Positions 14,589 through 21,953 of a DNA stretch of 38,496 nt are shown in pieces (position 1 is the stretch's first letter; the number at the start of each line of letters is the position of its first letter). The translations under genes and the position numbers were made by a program. The notes beneath the pieces were generated by a model that worked only from the letters and a program-made list of their open reading frames with translations, was not told the DNA's origin and ran no database searches. Origin of the DNA: VGCC01 sp964495555 (GTDB taxonomy: Bacteria > Actinomycetota > Actinomycetes > S36-B12); NCBI GenBank assembly GCA_964495555.1, contig CAZBWA010000010.1, forward strand, positions 1 through 38,496, written 5' to 3'.

Positions 14589-15167
14589 CTAGGACTCACC
14601 TCTAGGCGCGGAAGCCTCCCGAATAGCCCGGGCGATCATCCGGGCGAAGGCGGCGGCGCCGTCTGGGCGGAGGTGGACTCCGTCCGCGTAGAGCAGTTCG
14701 GGGCGGCGCGTGGCCAGCCCATGCCAGTCCACGAGCACGACACGCCCCTCGGCGAACCGCCGCGCGCACGTGGCCAGCATCGAGTTGTTCCGGGCCTCCC
14801 ACGGTCGCGGGACCTTGACCGTGACCAGGTACACCGTGCGCTCCGGGCCCGCGGTACGCACCAGTTCCTTGCACATGTCGAGGGTGTAGGTGCCGTTGCT
14901 GCCGAGGTGGACGACCACATGCTGCGGGAGCGAGTCACCGCGTTCGCGCAGCAGCCCGGGTCCGGTGGTCGCCTGGCGGGAGACCTTGGCGTCGATCTCC
15001 TCGATGCCCTTATCCCTCAATGTCCATCGCGCACCGAGCATCACCGAGTCGCCGACCGCGATCGCGTCGAGAGTGGGTGCTGCAGACGCCGGGGCCGCGC
15101 CGACGGCGAGCATGCAGACGGCGATGACGAGGAGGTGGGCGGTCCGGCGGGAGACGAGGCGGGGCAT
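14589..15167 (-). CDS. Secreted SGNH/GDSL-type hydrolase, OatA-C-terminal-like
   Basis: 192 residues. The signal peptide is TAHLLVIAVCMLAVGAAPASA. SGNH blocks are visible: Ser in GDSVMLGA, Asn in HLGSNGTY, and the Asp/His pair in YADGVHLRPDG near the C-terminus. The layout resembles the SGNH domain appended to OatA-type peptidoglycan or glycan O-acetyltransferases, but no acyltransferase membrane domain is present. It lies 18 bp after the CstR-like gene and may share its transcript. The substrate is unknown. Confidence 0.85.
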   Translation of the reverse strand: MPRLVSRRTAHLLVIAVCMLAVGAAPASAAPTLDAIAVGDSVMLGARWTLRDKGIEEIDAKVSRQATTGPGLLRERGDSLPQHVVVHLGSNGTYTLDMCKELVRTAGPERTVYLVTVKVPRPWEARNNSMLATCARRFAEGRVVLVDWHGLATRRPELLYADGVHLRPDGAAAFARMIARAIREASAPRGES

Positions 15168-15185
15168 CGGGACTTCGACGAGAGG

Positions 15186-15446
15186 TCAGGCCAAGGACAG
15201 GAAGAGCTTCTCCAACTCCTCCTGGGTCATGGGTGCCTTGTCCGGGGACTCCCAGCACTGCTTGAGACCCGTCGCCACCACCTTGAACCCGGCGCGGTCC
15301 AGGGCCTTGGACACAGCGGCCAACTGGGTCACGACCTCGGTGCAGGAGCGCCCCTCCTCGATCATCGCGATGACCCCGTCGAGCTGCCCGCGAGCGCGCT
15401 TGAGCCGCGTGAGCACATCGGAGCTGACCGTCGGATCGATCTTCAT
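15186..15446 (-). CDS. CsoR/RcnR-family repressor, CstR-like (persulfide-type)
   Basis: 86-residue all-helical DNA-binding repressor. RLKRARGQLDGVIAMIEEGRSC is the family's DNA-contact helix with Cys35; the second Cys, Cys64, is 29 residues later (ATGLKQC). In copper-sensing CsoR a His lies 25 residues after the first Cys, but here that residue is Gly60. Two Cys 29 apart without the His is the CstR pattern, which senses persulfides by forming Cys-Cys links. ATG at 15446 has AAGGGA upstream; the frame is also open from 15473. A palindromic operator lies in the 62-bp gap to the divergent AhpD-like gene. Confidence 0.88.
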   Translation of the reverse strand: MKIDPTVSSDVLTRLKRARGQLDGVIAMIEEGRSCTEVVTQLAAVSKALDRAGFKVVATGLKQCWESPDKAPMTQEELEKLFLSLA

Positions 15447-15473
15447 GGAGGTCCCTTCGAGCGTTGCCGTCAT

Positions 15474-15500
15474 GGTATCCCAGATACCCTCTGGGGTATC
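15474..15500. promoter_or_regulatory. Operator of the CstR-like repressor
   Basis: GATACCC-TCTG-GGGTATC (15483-15500) is a perfect 7-bp inverted repeat, close to known CsoR/CstR operators. A half-overlapping GGTATC-CCA-GATACC (15474-15488) adds a second dyad. The right arm overlaps the TATCTT -10 of the AhpD-like gene (15497-15502). The left dyad overlaps a possible minus-strand -10, TACCAT (15472-15477), of the repressor gene. One bound repressor could block both promoters. Confidence 0.75.
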
Positions 15501-15502
15501 TT
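15497..15502 (+). promoter_or_regulatory. -10 hexamer TATCTT, leaderless start for AhpD-like gene
   Basis: TATCTT is followed by 6 nt and GTG at 15509, with no ribosome binding site. It overlaps the operator. Confidence 0.6.
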
Positions 15503-15508
15503 CTCCAC

Positions 15509-15859
15509 GTGTCGCACTCCCATGGAAAAGACGTGCAGGACGAACTCGCCCCGCTGGGCCGCGCCCTTCGCCAGGCCATCCCCGATGTGTATGCCGGCTT
15601 CCAGCAGACGCACGCCGCAGCCATGCGCGACGGTGCGCTCCCCCGGGTCACCAAGGAGCTCATGGCGCTGGCGATCGCGGTCGTCGAGCACTGCGACGGG
15701 TGCATCGCAGCGCACGCGCGCGGTGCCGCGCACGCCGGCGCCACCCGCGAACAGGTAGCGGAGGCCATCGGTGTCGCGATCCTGATGAGTGGCGGTCCGG
15801 GCACCGTGTATGGACCCCGCGCCTACTCTGCCTTCTGTGAATTCCTCGACGCCGAGTGA
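15509..15859 (+). CDS. AhpD-like carboxymuconolactone-decarboxylase family protein
   Basis: 116 residues. The AhpD active-site pattern Glu-X11-Cys-X2-Cys-X3-His is complete (KELMALAIAVVEHCDGCIAAH), so a thiol peroxidase or reductase role is likely. The C-terminal SGGPGTVYGPRAY segment is typical of the small CMD proteins. Start GTG at 15509 follows the leaderless pattern; the frame is open further upstream through the operator. It overlaps the next gene by 23 bp. Control by a CstR-like repressor suggests work on sulfane sulfur or peroxides, which is inference. Confidence 0.85.
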   Translation: MSHSHGKDVQDELAPLGRALRQAIPDVYAGFQQTHAAAMRDGALPRVTKELMALAIAVVEHCDGCIAAHARGAAHAGATREQVAEAIGVAILMSGGPGTVYGPRAYSAFCEFLDAE

Positions 15860-16568
15860 GCTCCCCGGGCGCATCGCGCTCGTCGGCAGCGGGGAGTACC
15901 TGCCGGTCATGCAATCCGTCGAAGCGTGGCTGATCGAGGGACGTGCGCCGCGCTTCGTGCAGTTGGCGACAGCTGCGGCACCGGAGGGCGAGCGGGTCCT
16001 CGATCGCTGGCACCGACTCGGAGCCGAGTCTGCGCAGCGTCTGGGGGTGGAGCAGGTCGTCGTGGATGTGCGGACACGTGCGGATGCGGATGAGACCCAT
16101 CACGTCGACGCGATCGCGGGTGCGGGGCTGATCTATCTGTCCGGAGGCAATCCCTCGCACCTGGCACGCACCCTGCGTGGCTCCCGAGTCTGGGACGCGA
16201 TCTGGCGCGCGTGGCGTGCCGGGGCCTCGATCGCCGGGTGCAGTGCGGGCGCGATGGCCCTCTGCGGGTACATCCCCGGATTCCGGCACCCTCGGAAGGG
16301 AGGTGAGGAGGGTCTCGGGCTCATCCCGGACCTTCGCGTGATCCCGCACTTCGACAAGTACGCCGCGCACCTTCCCGATCTCGCCCTGCGTCCACTGGTC
16401 ACCCCCGGCGCCACCGTGGTCGGGATCGACGAGGACACCGCCTTCCTCGCGGACGCGAGTGCATCACCGGAGTGGTCGTTCACCAGCCGCGGAGTCGGAT
16501 CCACGTGGCGTATCGACGCTGATCGGCGCTACCGCGTGAACAGCGCCCTGCAGCTGCGCGTGGGATGA
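15837..16568 (+). CDS. Peptidase S51 (cyanophycinase/dipeptidase E-like)
   Basis: 243 residues from GTG at 15837, inside the end of the AhpD-like gene. The nucleophile is Ser136 in AGCSAGAM. GRIALVGSGEY and YLSGGNPSHL are further S51 signatures, and GLGLIPDLRVIPHFD carries the expected His. Family members cleave Asp-linked dipeptides or cyanophycin; the length suits either. No cyanophycin synthetase is in the window. It overlaps trmB by 4 bp (ATGA), so the three genes form one unit. Confidence 0.85.
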   Translation: MNSSTPSELPGRIALVGSGEYLPVMQSVEAWLIEGRAPRFVQLATAAAPEGERVLDRWHRLGAESAQRLGVEQVVVDVRTRADADETHHVDAIAGAGLIYLSGGNPSHLARTLRGSRVWDAIWRAWRAGASIAGCSAGAMALCGYIPGFRHPRKGGEEGLGLIPDLRVIPHFDKYAAHLPDLALRPLVTPGATVVGIDEDTAFLADASASPEWSFTSRGVGSTWRIDADRRYRVNSALQLRVG

Positions 16569-17257
16569 GCGATCACCGGCACGCCCCCGAGCCCGCGACC
16601 CTGCGGCCGGGGATCCGCACCTACAAGCCCCGTCGCAGCCGCATCACGCGCCGCGAGCGCGACGCCCTCGCCGCACCGGGCGACGTCCTGCTCACCATGG
16701 ACGACACCCTGTCGGGGCTCCCGTGGTCGCGGTCCACCCACGTCATCATGGACATCGGTTTCGGGGCGGGTGAATCCACGATCGCGATGGCACGGACTAA
16801 TCCCGAATCGCTGATCCTGGCCATTGATGTCCACACCCCCGGCGTCGGACGGCTCATCGCCGATGTCCTGGCCGAGGGCGTGACCAATGTGCGCGTCCTG
16901 GAGGAGGACGCGCTCACCGTGCTCGAGAGGTGCACCCCACGCAAGTACTTGGCCGGGGTGTGCACCTACTTCCCCGATCCATGGCCCAAGGCGAGGCATC
17001 ACAAGCGCCGGATCGTCCAGCCAGCAGTCCTCGCGCTCGTCCACTCACGTCTCACCACGGGAGGGTTCTGGCGCCTGGCCACGGACTGGCCGGACTATGC
17101 CGACTGGATCGTGGAGACATTCGCCGCAGACTCCGGGTTCGACGGGGGTGTCATCGAGCGGCCGAACGATCGGCCCATCACGCACTACGAGGAGCGCGCA
17201 CTGCGTGAAGGACGACCGATCGTCGATCTGGAGTTCAGGAAGGTGGACGTGGGATGA
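16565..17257 (+). CDS. trmB: tRNA (guanine-N7-)-methyltransferase
   Basis: Methylates G46 in the tRNA variable loop using SAM. 230 residues. The SAM-binding DIGFGAGEST is at 63-72, and the signature FPDPWPKARHHKRR is at 136-149. PITHYEERALREGRPIVDLEF near the C-terminus is typical. It starts in an ATGA overlap with the S51 peptidase. Its last 23 bp overlap the convergent GT2 gene. Confidence 0.96.
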   Translation: MSDHRHAPEPATLRPGIRTYKPRRSRITRRERDALAAPGDVLLTMDDTLSGLPWSRSTHVIMDIGFGAGESTIAMARTNPESLILAIDVHTPGVGRLIADVLAEGVTNVRVLEEDALTVLERCTPRKYLAGVCTYFPDPWPKARHHKRRIVQPAVLALVHSRLTTGGFWRLATDWPDYADWIVETFAADSGFDGGVIERPNDRPITHYEERALREGRPIVDLEFRKVDVG

Positions 17258-17993
17258 AACGCGAATCGCGCCGCATCCCTGCTCGGTGCAGGCCCAGACT
17301 CCCCAGGGCTTTCGCAGCCTCGAAGCCGTAGCGGCTGCTGCGCCGGAAGTTGATGGAGGACGCTTCCTTGAAGTAGCGGACCGGGACGGGGATGTCGCCG
17401 ATCTCGAACCCCATGGACCGCGCCTGCATGATGAATTCCTGGTCGAAGACGAAATCGTCGGAGTTCGTCTCGAAGGGCACCGTCTCCAGGACCCGACGGG
17501 AATAGGCGCGGAACCCCGAATGGAAGTCCCCCAGGGCCGTGCCCAGGATGAAGTTCTCTACGAAGGTCGACGACCGGTTCGCGAAGTACTTCCACGCCGG
17601 CATCCCACCGTTGAGGACCTGGCGGCGACTACGGATGCGGTTGCCCAACACCATGTCGCAGATCCCCAACTCCACGATCCGGGTCATCACCGGGATGCAG
17701 CGGGCGTCGTACTGGTTGTCCGGGTGCAGCATCACCACGATGTCGGCGCCACGGTCCAACGCCGCCCGGTAGCAGGTCTTCTGATTACCCCCGTAGCCGC
17801 GGTTCACCGAGTGCTCGATCACCTCGATGCCCATCGCCCGCGCCGCCGCCACGGTCCCATCCGTACTGCAGTCATCCACCAGCAGCAGACTCGAATAGGA
17901 ATCTGCCGGGATCTCCTCCACCGTGCGGGCCAGGGTGTGCTCAGCGTTATAGGCGGGCATCACCACCACGACGTTCACGGACTCACCGGCCAC
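17235..17993 (-). CDS. Family 2 glycosyltransferase (polyprenol-phosphate sugar synthase-like)
   Basis: 252 residues with the GT-A fold: VVVVMPAYNAEHTL, LLVDDCSTDGT, an NRGYGGNQKTCYRAAL segment, the HPDNQYD metal-binding region, and DFHSGFRAYSR (acceptor loop). The sequence resembles dolichyl/polyprenyl-phosphate mannose or glucose synthases, but lacks C-terminal membrane helices. It probably makes a lipid-linked sugar at the inner membrane face. The GTG at 17993 lies exactly 6 nt after TAGCGT, so it is probably leaderless. Confidence 0.9.
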   Translation of the reverse strand: MAGESVNVVVVMPAYNAEHTLARTVEEIPADSYSSLLLVDDCSTDGTVAAARAMGIEVIEHSVNRGYGGNQKTCYRAALDRGADIVVMLHPDNQYDARCIPVMTRIVELGICDMVLGNRIRSRRQVLNGGMPAWKYFANRSSTFVENFILGTALGDFHSGFRAYSRRVLETVPFETNSDDFVFDQEFIMQARSMGFEIGDIPVPVRYFKEASSINFRRSSRYGFEAAKALGSLGLHRAGMRRDSRFIPRPPS

Positions 17994-17999
17994 GCGCGC

Positions 18000-18005
18000 A
18001 CGCTA
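18000..18005 (-). promoter_or_regulatory. -10 hexamer TAGCGT, leaderless start for GT2 gene
   Basis: On the minus strand TAGCGT is followed by 6 nt and GTG at 17993, with no ribosome binding site. Confidence 0.6.
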
Positions 18006-18037
18006 CCCGTTGCGTCGAGAGACTCACACGGAGTGAA

Positions 18038-18205
18038 CTAGCCGGACTTGCGACGGAACTCGCGCTTGCCACCTGCGCGATCGGCGTGTTCTTGTCCCTT
18101 GCCCTCCTGGGAGGTGGGACCACTGGGTGACGAGGATCGGGACTTGCTCTTCTTGGCCTCCAGGGCCTGGCGCATGCGCTCCTTGATGTCCTCGTTCTCG
18201 GCCAT
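18038..18205 (-). CDS. DUF5302 family small basic protein
   Basis: 55 residues, translated by hand. It starts MAENEDIKERMRQALEAKK, has a Ser/Gly/Gln linker, and ends AGGKREFRRKSG. Both ends match the actinobacterial DUF5302 family, whose function is unknown. It is very basic at the C-terminus and has no Cys or membrane segment. Upstream of the ATG lies GGGGAC. Confidence 0.85.
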   Translation of the reverse strand: MAENEDIKERMRQALEAKKSKSRSSSPSGPTSQEGKGQEHADRAGGKREFRRKSG

Positions 18206-18279
18206 GTCCCCAGTGTGGCACGCGGCGGCACCCGGACTGGCGAATGCGACGCCTCGGGGGTCGTGGAGGTCTGTCGAGA

Positions 18280-18699
18280 TCAGAATGCGCGGCGGGTGGC
18301 GACTCGGAAGTGGTTGCCCGACGGGTCGCGGAACCCGAAGTCCAGCCCGTACACCTGCTCGGTCGGCTCCCCCGTGGTCTCGACGCCTGCAGCCACCAGG
18401 CGGTCGTACTCCGCACGGGCATCATCCGTCGTGAAAAACAGCGCGGTCGCGAAGCCCTTGGCCATGACCTCGCCCACCTGCGCGCGGGTGGCGTCGTCCA
18501 TCACGGGCTCCCCGGGGATGGCCATCAGCACGATCGCAGTCCCGTCCTGGCCTTTCGGACCCACCGTGACCCAGCGGAAGAACCCGAGCTCGGGAACGGT
18601 GACGTCTTCCTTGACCTCGAATCCCACCTTCTCGGTCCAGAACGTGACAGCTTCGTCCTGGTCACGAACCCAGACCTGTGTCGTGGCAAGGCTGATCAT
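18280..18699 (-). CDS. VOC-fold (glyoxalase/bleomycin-resistance-like) protein
   Basis: 139 residues with two beta-alpha-beta-beta-beta units: ATTQVWVRDQDEAVTFWTEKVGFEV and TALFFTTDDARAEYDRLVAAGVE, ending in GLDFGFRDPSGNHFRVA. Such proteins bind a metal or small ligand; substrate unknown. GGAGG lies 5 nt before the ATG at 18699. Longer in-frame starts run into the tmRNA terminator. The promoter is not obvious, so it may be read from the tmRNA side. Confidence 0.9.
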   Translation of the reverse strand: MISLATTQVWVRDQDEAVTFWTEKVGFEVKEDVTVPELGFFRWVTVGPKGQDGTAIVLMAIPGEPVMDDATRAQVGEVMAKGFATALFFTTDDARAEYDRLVAAGVETTGEPTEQVYGLDFGFRDPSGNHFRVATRRAF

Positions 18700-18743
18700 C
18701 GGTTCCTCCGAGTGACGCTCATGGGTGGGACGGGTGATGACGA

Positions 18744-18781
18744 CGCCCGTTCCCCTCACAGAATCGAGAAGGGAACGGGCG
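18744..18781 (-). terminator. Hairpin after the tmRNA gene
   Basis: An 11-bp perfect stem (18744-18754 with 18771-18781) and a 16-nt loop, beginning 6 nt past the tmRNA discriminator base. There is no T tract on the minus strand, so it may terminate transcription or set the 3' processing boundary. Confidence 0.6.
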
Positions 18782-18786
18782 CAGGG

Positions 18787-19153
18787 TGGAGGTGCCGGGA
18801 ATCGAACCCGGGTCCGTGCAGGTTCCTTGCGTCCTTCTACGTGCGTAGCCGCGCTATCGCTTCTCGACCCCGGGACTTCGTGCGGCACTGTCCCGGGCGG
18901 TCCAGTCACTGTGTGATGTTCCTCCCCCTCCCGCGACCGGAGGGCTTGGTAAGTCCCCTAGCGACGTCAGACCCCAATTCGGGGACGCATTGGGCTGACG
19001 GCAGATTTAAGGCTTAGGCCGCGAGGGCGTAAGCGTCTGCAGACTGCGTCTTTTTGGCAGTTATTTGTTTCCCAGGATGTTTAACGAGATCACCTGAGCT
19101 TCTCGGCACGCTTCTCCGGTCAGAACGTCTGTCCGTCGAAACCTGTCACCCCC
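18787..19153 (-). ncRNA. ssrA: Transfer-messenger RNA (ribosome rescue)
   Basis: About 367 nt. The 5' end GGGGGTGACAGGTTTCGACG (rc of 19134-19153) and the 3' T arm with TTCGATT loop plus acceptor CACCTCC and discriminator A (18787) form the tRNA-like domain: GGGGGTG pairs with CACCTCC, including one G-U. CCA is not encoded (CCC follows), so it must be added. The tag frame is internal. The gene lies 41 bp downstream of smpB, its protein partner, on the same strand. A TACACT hexamer 17 nt before the 5' end suggests its own promoter and 5' processing. Confidence 0.93.
19014..19058 (-). CDS. tmRNA-encoded proteolysis tag peptide
   Basis: The resume codon is GCC at 19058, preceded by TAACT as in other tmRNAs. 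The frame reads AKKTQSADAYALAA and stops at TAA (19014-19016). The terminal YALAA is the canonical degradation signal recognised by Clp proteases. Confidence 0.85.
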   Translation of the reverse strand, partial: AKKTQSADAYALAA

Positions 19154-19194
19154 TGTTGAGTTGTGACCTAAGTGTACGCGAGATTCGGGGGTGA

Positions 19195-19677
19195 TCAGTC
19201 CGCGTCCCGGCCCTTGGCCCGACGCCCCACGGATCGGTCCGCCTCACGTTTGGCCTCCCGCTCGGCGATCGCCTGCCGCTTGTCGTGGCTCTTGCGACCG
19301 CGGGCCACCGCGATCTCGACCTTCGCGTAGCCGTCCTTGAAATAAAGGGCAAGGGGCACCAGGGTGACGCCCGTGTCCTTCACTTTCCCGGCGATGCGGC
19401 GGATCTCCTCCTTGCGGAGCAGGAGCTTCCGCGTGCGCCGGGGCTCGTGGTTGGTCCACGTTCCGAGGTCGTACTGCGGGATGTGGACGCCCTTGAGCCA
19501 CAACTCCCCGTCGTCGTAGAGGGCGTAACCATCGGTGAGGTTGGCGCGCCCCGCGCGGAGGGACTTGACCTCGGTGCCGGTCAGGGCGATGCCCGCCTCG
19601 TACACGTCCTCGATCGAGTAATCGTGCCGCGCTTTCTTGTTCTGGGCGATCAGCTTCCGGCCGGTCTCACGGGCCAT
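19195..19677 (-). CDS. smpB: SmpB, tmRNA-binding protein
   Basis: 160 residues. SmpB binds tmRNA and brings it to stalled ribosomes. The OB-fold core is clear: IAQNKKARHDYSIEDVYEAGIALTGTEVKSLRAGRANL, HIPQYDLGTWTNHEPRRTRKLLL, and the basic tail ARGRKSHDKRQAIAEREAKRE that enters the mRNA channel. ATG at 19677 gives the family start MARETGRKLIAQNKK. It overlaps the DUF4436 stop by 11 bp, so translation is likely coupled. Confidence 0.97.
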   Translation of the reverse strand: MARETGRKLIAQNKKARHDYSIEDVYEAGIALTGTEVKSLRAGRANLTDGYALYDDGELWLKGVHIPQYDLGTWTNHEPRRTRKLLLRKEEIRRIAGKVKDTGVTLVPLALYFKDGYAKVEIAVARGRKSHDKRQAIAEREAKREADRSVGRRAKGRDAD

Positions 19678-20590
19678 CCTGCACCCGCAACCTCGCACCG
19701 CTCTGGAAAATCCAGGCGAGGACGACGAGCACGGCCGCGCTGACCGCGAGCACCATGACCCAGAGATAGACGTAGATGTCGATGGCGGCGCCGATGGGTG
19801 GCGCGTTCGGTAGGTAGGTGCGCAGCAGCGGGAGCGCGAAGAGCAGGCTCGCGGTCCAGGCCAGAAGGGCCACCTCGATGTTGCGTCGGTTGGTGATCAC
19901 CAGCGCCGCGGTGAAGAACGCCAGGATGGCGAGCGCGGCCGCCATCAGGATGAGGAGGAGCGCGAAGATCTTCGTCGAGAACACCCGAGTGAACGTCAGC
20001 ACACCGAAGACCTGACTACCCATCGACGGGGGAAGCTGCATGTCGGTGTTCCACCCGTTGACCCCGCCCGTGCCCACGAGACCGATGGGAATAGATCCCG
20101 TCGACTCGATGACGCCGCCCGAACCACGGGAGAACGTGTCGGCGCTGATGGCGAAGAATCCCTCATGGACGTCGAAGGGATAACTGGCGACGTCACCGCT
20201 GGTTCCCATCTCGATCTCATAGCGCCCGAGGGAGTCGCCGGCGACGTACTTGACCTCCTCCGTCCCATCACTGGTGGTGATGGTCAGGCGAGTGTCGTTG
20301 AGAAGGCGATCGTTCGCGTCCACGACCTGATCCCCGCGCGCAGAGAAGGTGAGCCGCAAAGTAGTCGAGGAGGACGAGGTCTCTACGGAGACAGGTTCGA
20401 TATCAACGACGATTCCTGGCGCCTCACCGCGCAGGCCACCCTGGACGCGACTTCCACCCTCGATCGAGTAGTTCTGGACGACGAAGGTATAGGCGATCGC
20501 AACGATCGGGAGGAGGATCGCGATGGTGATCAGGCCACGTCGCGTGAACGGGCGTGGCTGTGGCTGAGCGGCGCTCGGTGCATCGACCAT
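19667..20590 (-). CDS. DUF4436 family membrane protein
   Basis: 307 residues. One N-terminal helix (RRGLITIAILLPIVAIAYTFVVQ) leads to an exported beta-rich domain of about 170 residues, ending near DMQLPPSM. Four closely spaced helices follow (FALLLILMAAALAILAFFTAALV; VALLAWTASLLFALPLL; IDIYVYLWVMVLAVSAAVLVVLAWIF). This matches the DUF4436 layout known from mycobacteria; no function is established. GGGAG lies 7 nt before the ATG at 20590. It lies between the M23 gene and smpB in one co-directional run. Confidence 0.85.
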   Translation of the reverse strand: MVDAPSAAQPQPRPFTRRGLITIAILLPIVAIAYTFVVQNYSIEGGSRVQGGLRGEAPGIVVDIEPVSVETSSSSTTLRLTFSARGDQVVDANDRLLNDTRLTITTSDGTEEVKYVAGDSLGRYEIEMGTSGDVASYPFDVHEGFFAISADTFSRGSGGVIESTGSIPIGLVGTGGVNGWNTDMQLPPSMGSQVFGVLTFTRVFSTKIFALLLILMAAALAILAFFTAALVITNRRNIEVALLAWTASLLFALPLLRTYLPNAPPIGAAIDIYVYLWVMVLAVSAAVLVVLAWIFQSGARLRVQDGP

Positions 20591-20615
20591 GCGCGTCTCC
20601 CTTACAGCACCGTCC

Positions 20616-21914
20616 TCAGCACACCACCGGACGACTGGGTTGGCCGAACCAACCCATCGGATCATAGGCGGTTCCATTCACACGGGTTTCATAGTGCAGA
20701 TGCGGACCTGTGGACCATCCCGTGGATCCCACCGTGCCGACCTGATCACCGGCCTTGATCTCCTGTCCGACGGACACGCTCTTGCTGGACAGATGCGCAT
20801 AGAAGGTGGTGAGACCACCGGAGTGGACGAGCATGATCGAATTGCCGTAGGCGCCGCCTGATCCCGAGGTGATGACGCGTCCATCCGCGGAAGCGCGCAC
20901 CGGTGTGCCCGAGGGTGCCGCGATGTCCTGACCTGTGTGGCAGGAGCGGTATCCGAAGACGGGGTGCGTGCGTGGACCGACAGCAGAGGACATGCGTCCA
21001 CCGGAGGCCACGGGCCAGAGCAGGCCCCCTGACGGGATCGCCATCGCGGACACGTTCCCGCCCGCGCGTGCCGCGCGCGCTGCTTCCTCTCGTGCGGCCT
21101 TTGCGGCTGCGGCAGCGAGGCGCTGCTGCTCGCGCTTCAGTTGCTCGATCTTGCGCTTCACCTGAGCTCGGTACTTCTGCGCTTTGCGGACCGCGACCTT
21201 CTGCTCAGCACGCGCCGACTCGAGGGCCGTAGTCGTCGCAGCCGCCTCGGCACGCGCCGCTTTCGCCTCGGCGAGACGCTGATCCGCGATGGCCTGCTTC
21301 TCCTGAGCCGCGACGCGGGCGGCCTGGAGTTGCACCTCCTGCATGGCGAGATTCGCCCGCGTGCGCGTCAGTCCGGTGTAGACGGAGGACTGGAGTCGAC
21401 CCACGGCATCGACGGATGCGAGCCGCGCGGTGAAGTCCGCGGGGCTCTGGGAGTCCAGGAGGACTTCCACTTCGGCGAGCGGCCCCTGTTGGTAGACGGC
21501 GCGCGCAACCTCGTCAATCTTCAACTCCGTGCGCGCGAGTTCCGTGCGGACCATCCCCTCCTGGAGCTTGCCGGCCTCCCAGGCTGCGTAGGCCCTGCCC
21601 GCTGCCCGCTGGGCCATCAGCGCCTTGGATTCCGCGACCTTCGCCTTCTTGGTGGCGGCGCGCTCCGCCTTCTCCGCCCGCTGCACCTTGGCCTCGGCCC
21701 GGGCGTAGGCCTTCATCGCCTTGCGCACGCGTGAGCCGGCCGCCATGAGGGTCTCCCCCATCGACTCCACCTGGGAGGCGACCTCGCGCTCCTGCTCCTT
21801 GAGCTCGTCGCTCTTCTTGGCCTGCGCCGGGACCACGGTCATCGGAAGCACGAGGGCCACCGTGACCAGCATCGTGACCAGCGCCGTCACCAGGGACCGC
21901 AGGGAGGGGAACAC
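20616..21914 (-). CDS. EnvC-like coiled-coil M23 peptidase, probable FtsEX partner
   Basis: 432 residues. A signal peptide (SLVTALVTMLVTVALVLPMTVVPAQA) is followed by a long Ala/Lys/Glu-rich coiled coil (about 33-285) and a C-terminal LytM domain. Metal ligands are seen in HTGQDIAAPSG and HLHYETRVNG, with a further His in FYAHLS. The layout matches EnvC, whose coiled coil is held by FtsX, although EnvC itself is catalytically dead while this one keeps its ligands. It lies 39 bp after ftsX. GTG at 21914 lies exactly 6 nt after TACCCT, so it can also be transcribed on its own without a leader. It likely cuts septal peptidoglycan cross-links. Confidence 0.93.
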   Translation of the reverse strand: MFPSLRSLVTALVTMLVTVALVLPMTVVPAQAKKSDELKEQEREVASQVESMGETLMAAGSRVRKAMKAYARAEAKVQRAEKAERAATKKAKVAESKALMAQRAAGRAYAAWEAGKLQEGMVRTELARTELKIDEVARAVYQQGPLAEVEVLLDSQSPADFTARLASVDAVGRLQSSVYTGLTRTRANLAMQEVQLQAARVAAQEKQAIADQRLAEAKAARAEAAATTTALESARAEQKVAVRKAQKYRAQVKRKIEQLKREQQRLAAAAAKAAREEAARAARAGGNVSAMAIPSGGLLWPVASGGRMSSAVGPRTHPVFGYRSCHTGQDIAAPSGTPVRASADGRVITSGSGGAYGNSIMLVHSGGLTTFYAHLSSKSVSVGQEIKAGDQVGTVGSTGWSTGPHLHYETRVNGTAYDPMGWFGQPSRPVVC

Positions 21915-21920
21915 CTCACC

Positions 21921-21926
21921 AGGGTA
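21921..21926 (-). promoter_or_regulatory. -10 hexamer TACCCT, leaderless start for the M23 gene
   Basis: On the minus strand TACCCT is followed by 6 nt and GTG at 21914. It lies in the 39-bp ftsX-M23 gap. Confidence 0.55.
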
Positions 21927-21953
21927 GGTCAGGAGTCACAAAAATCACTTGCG

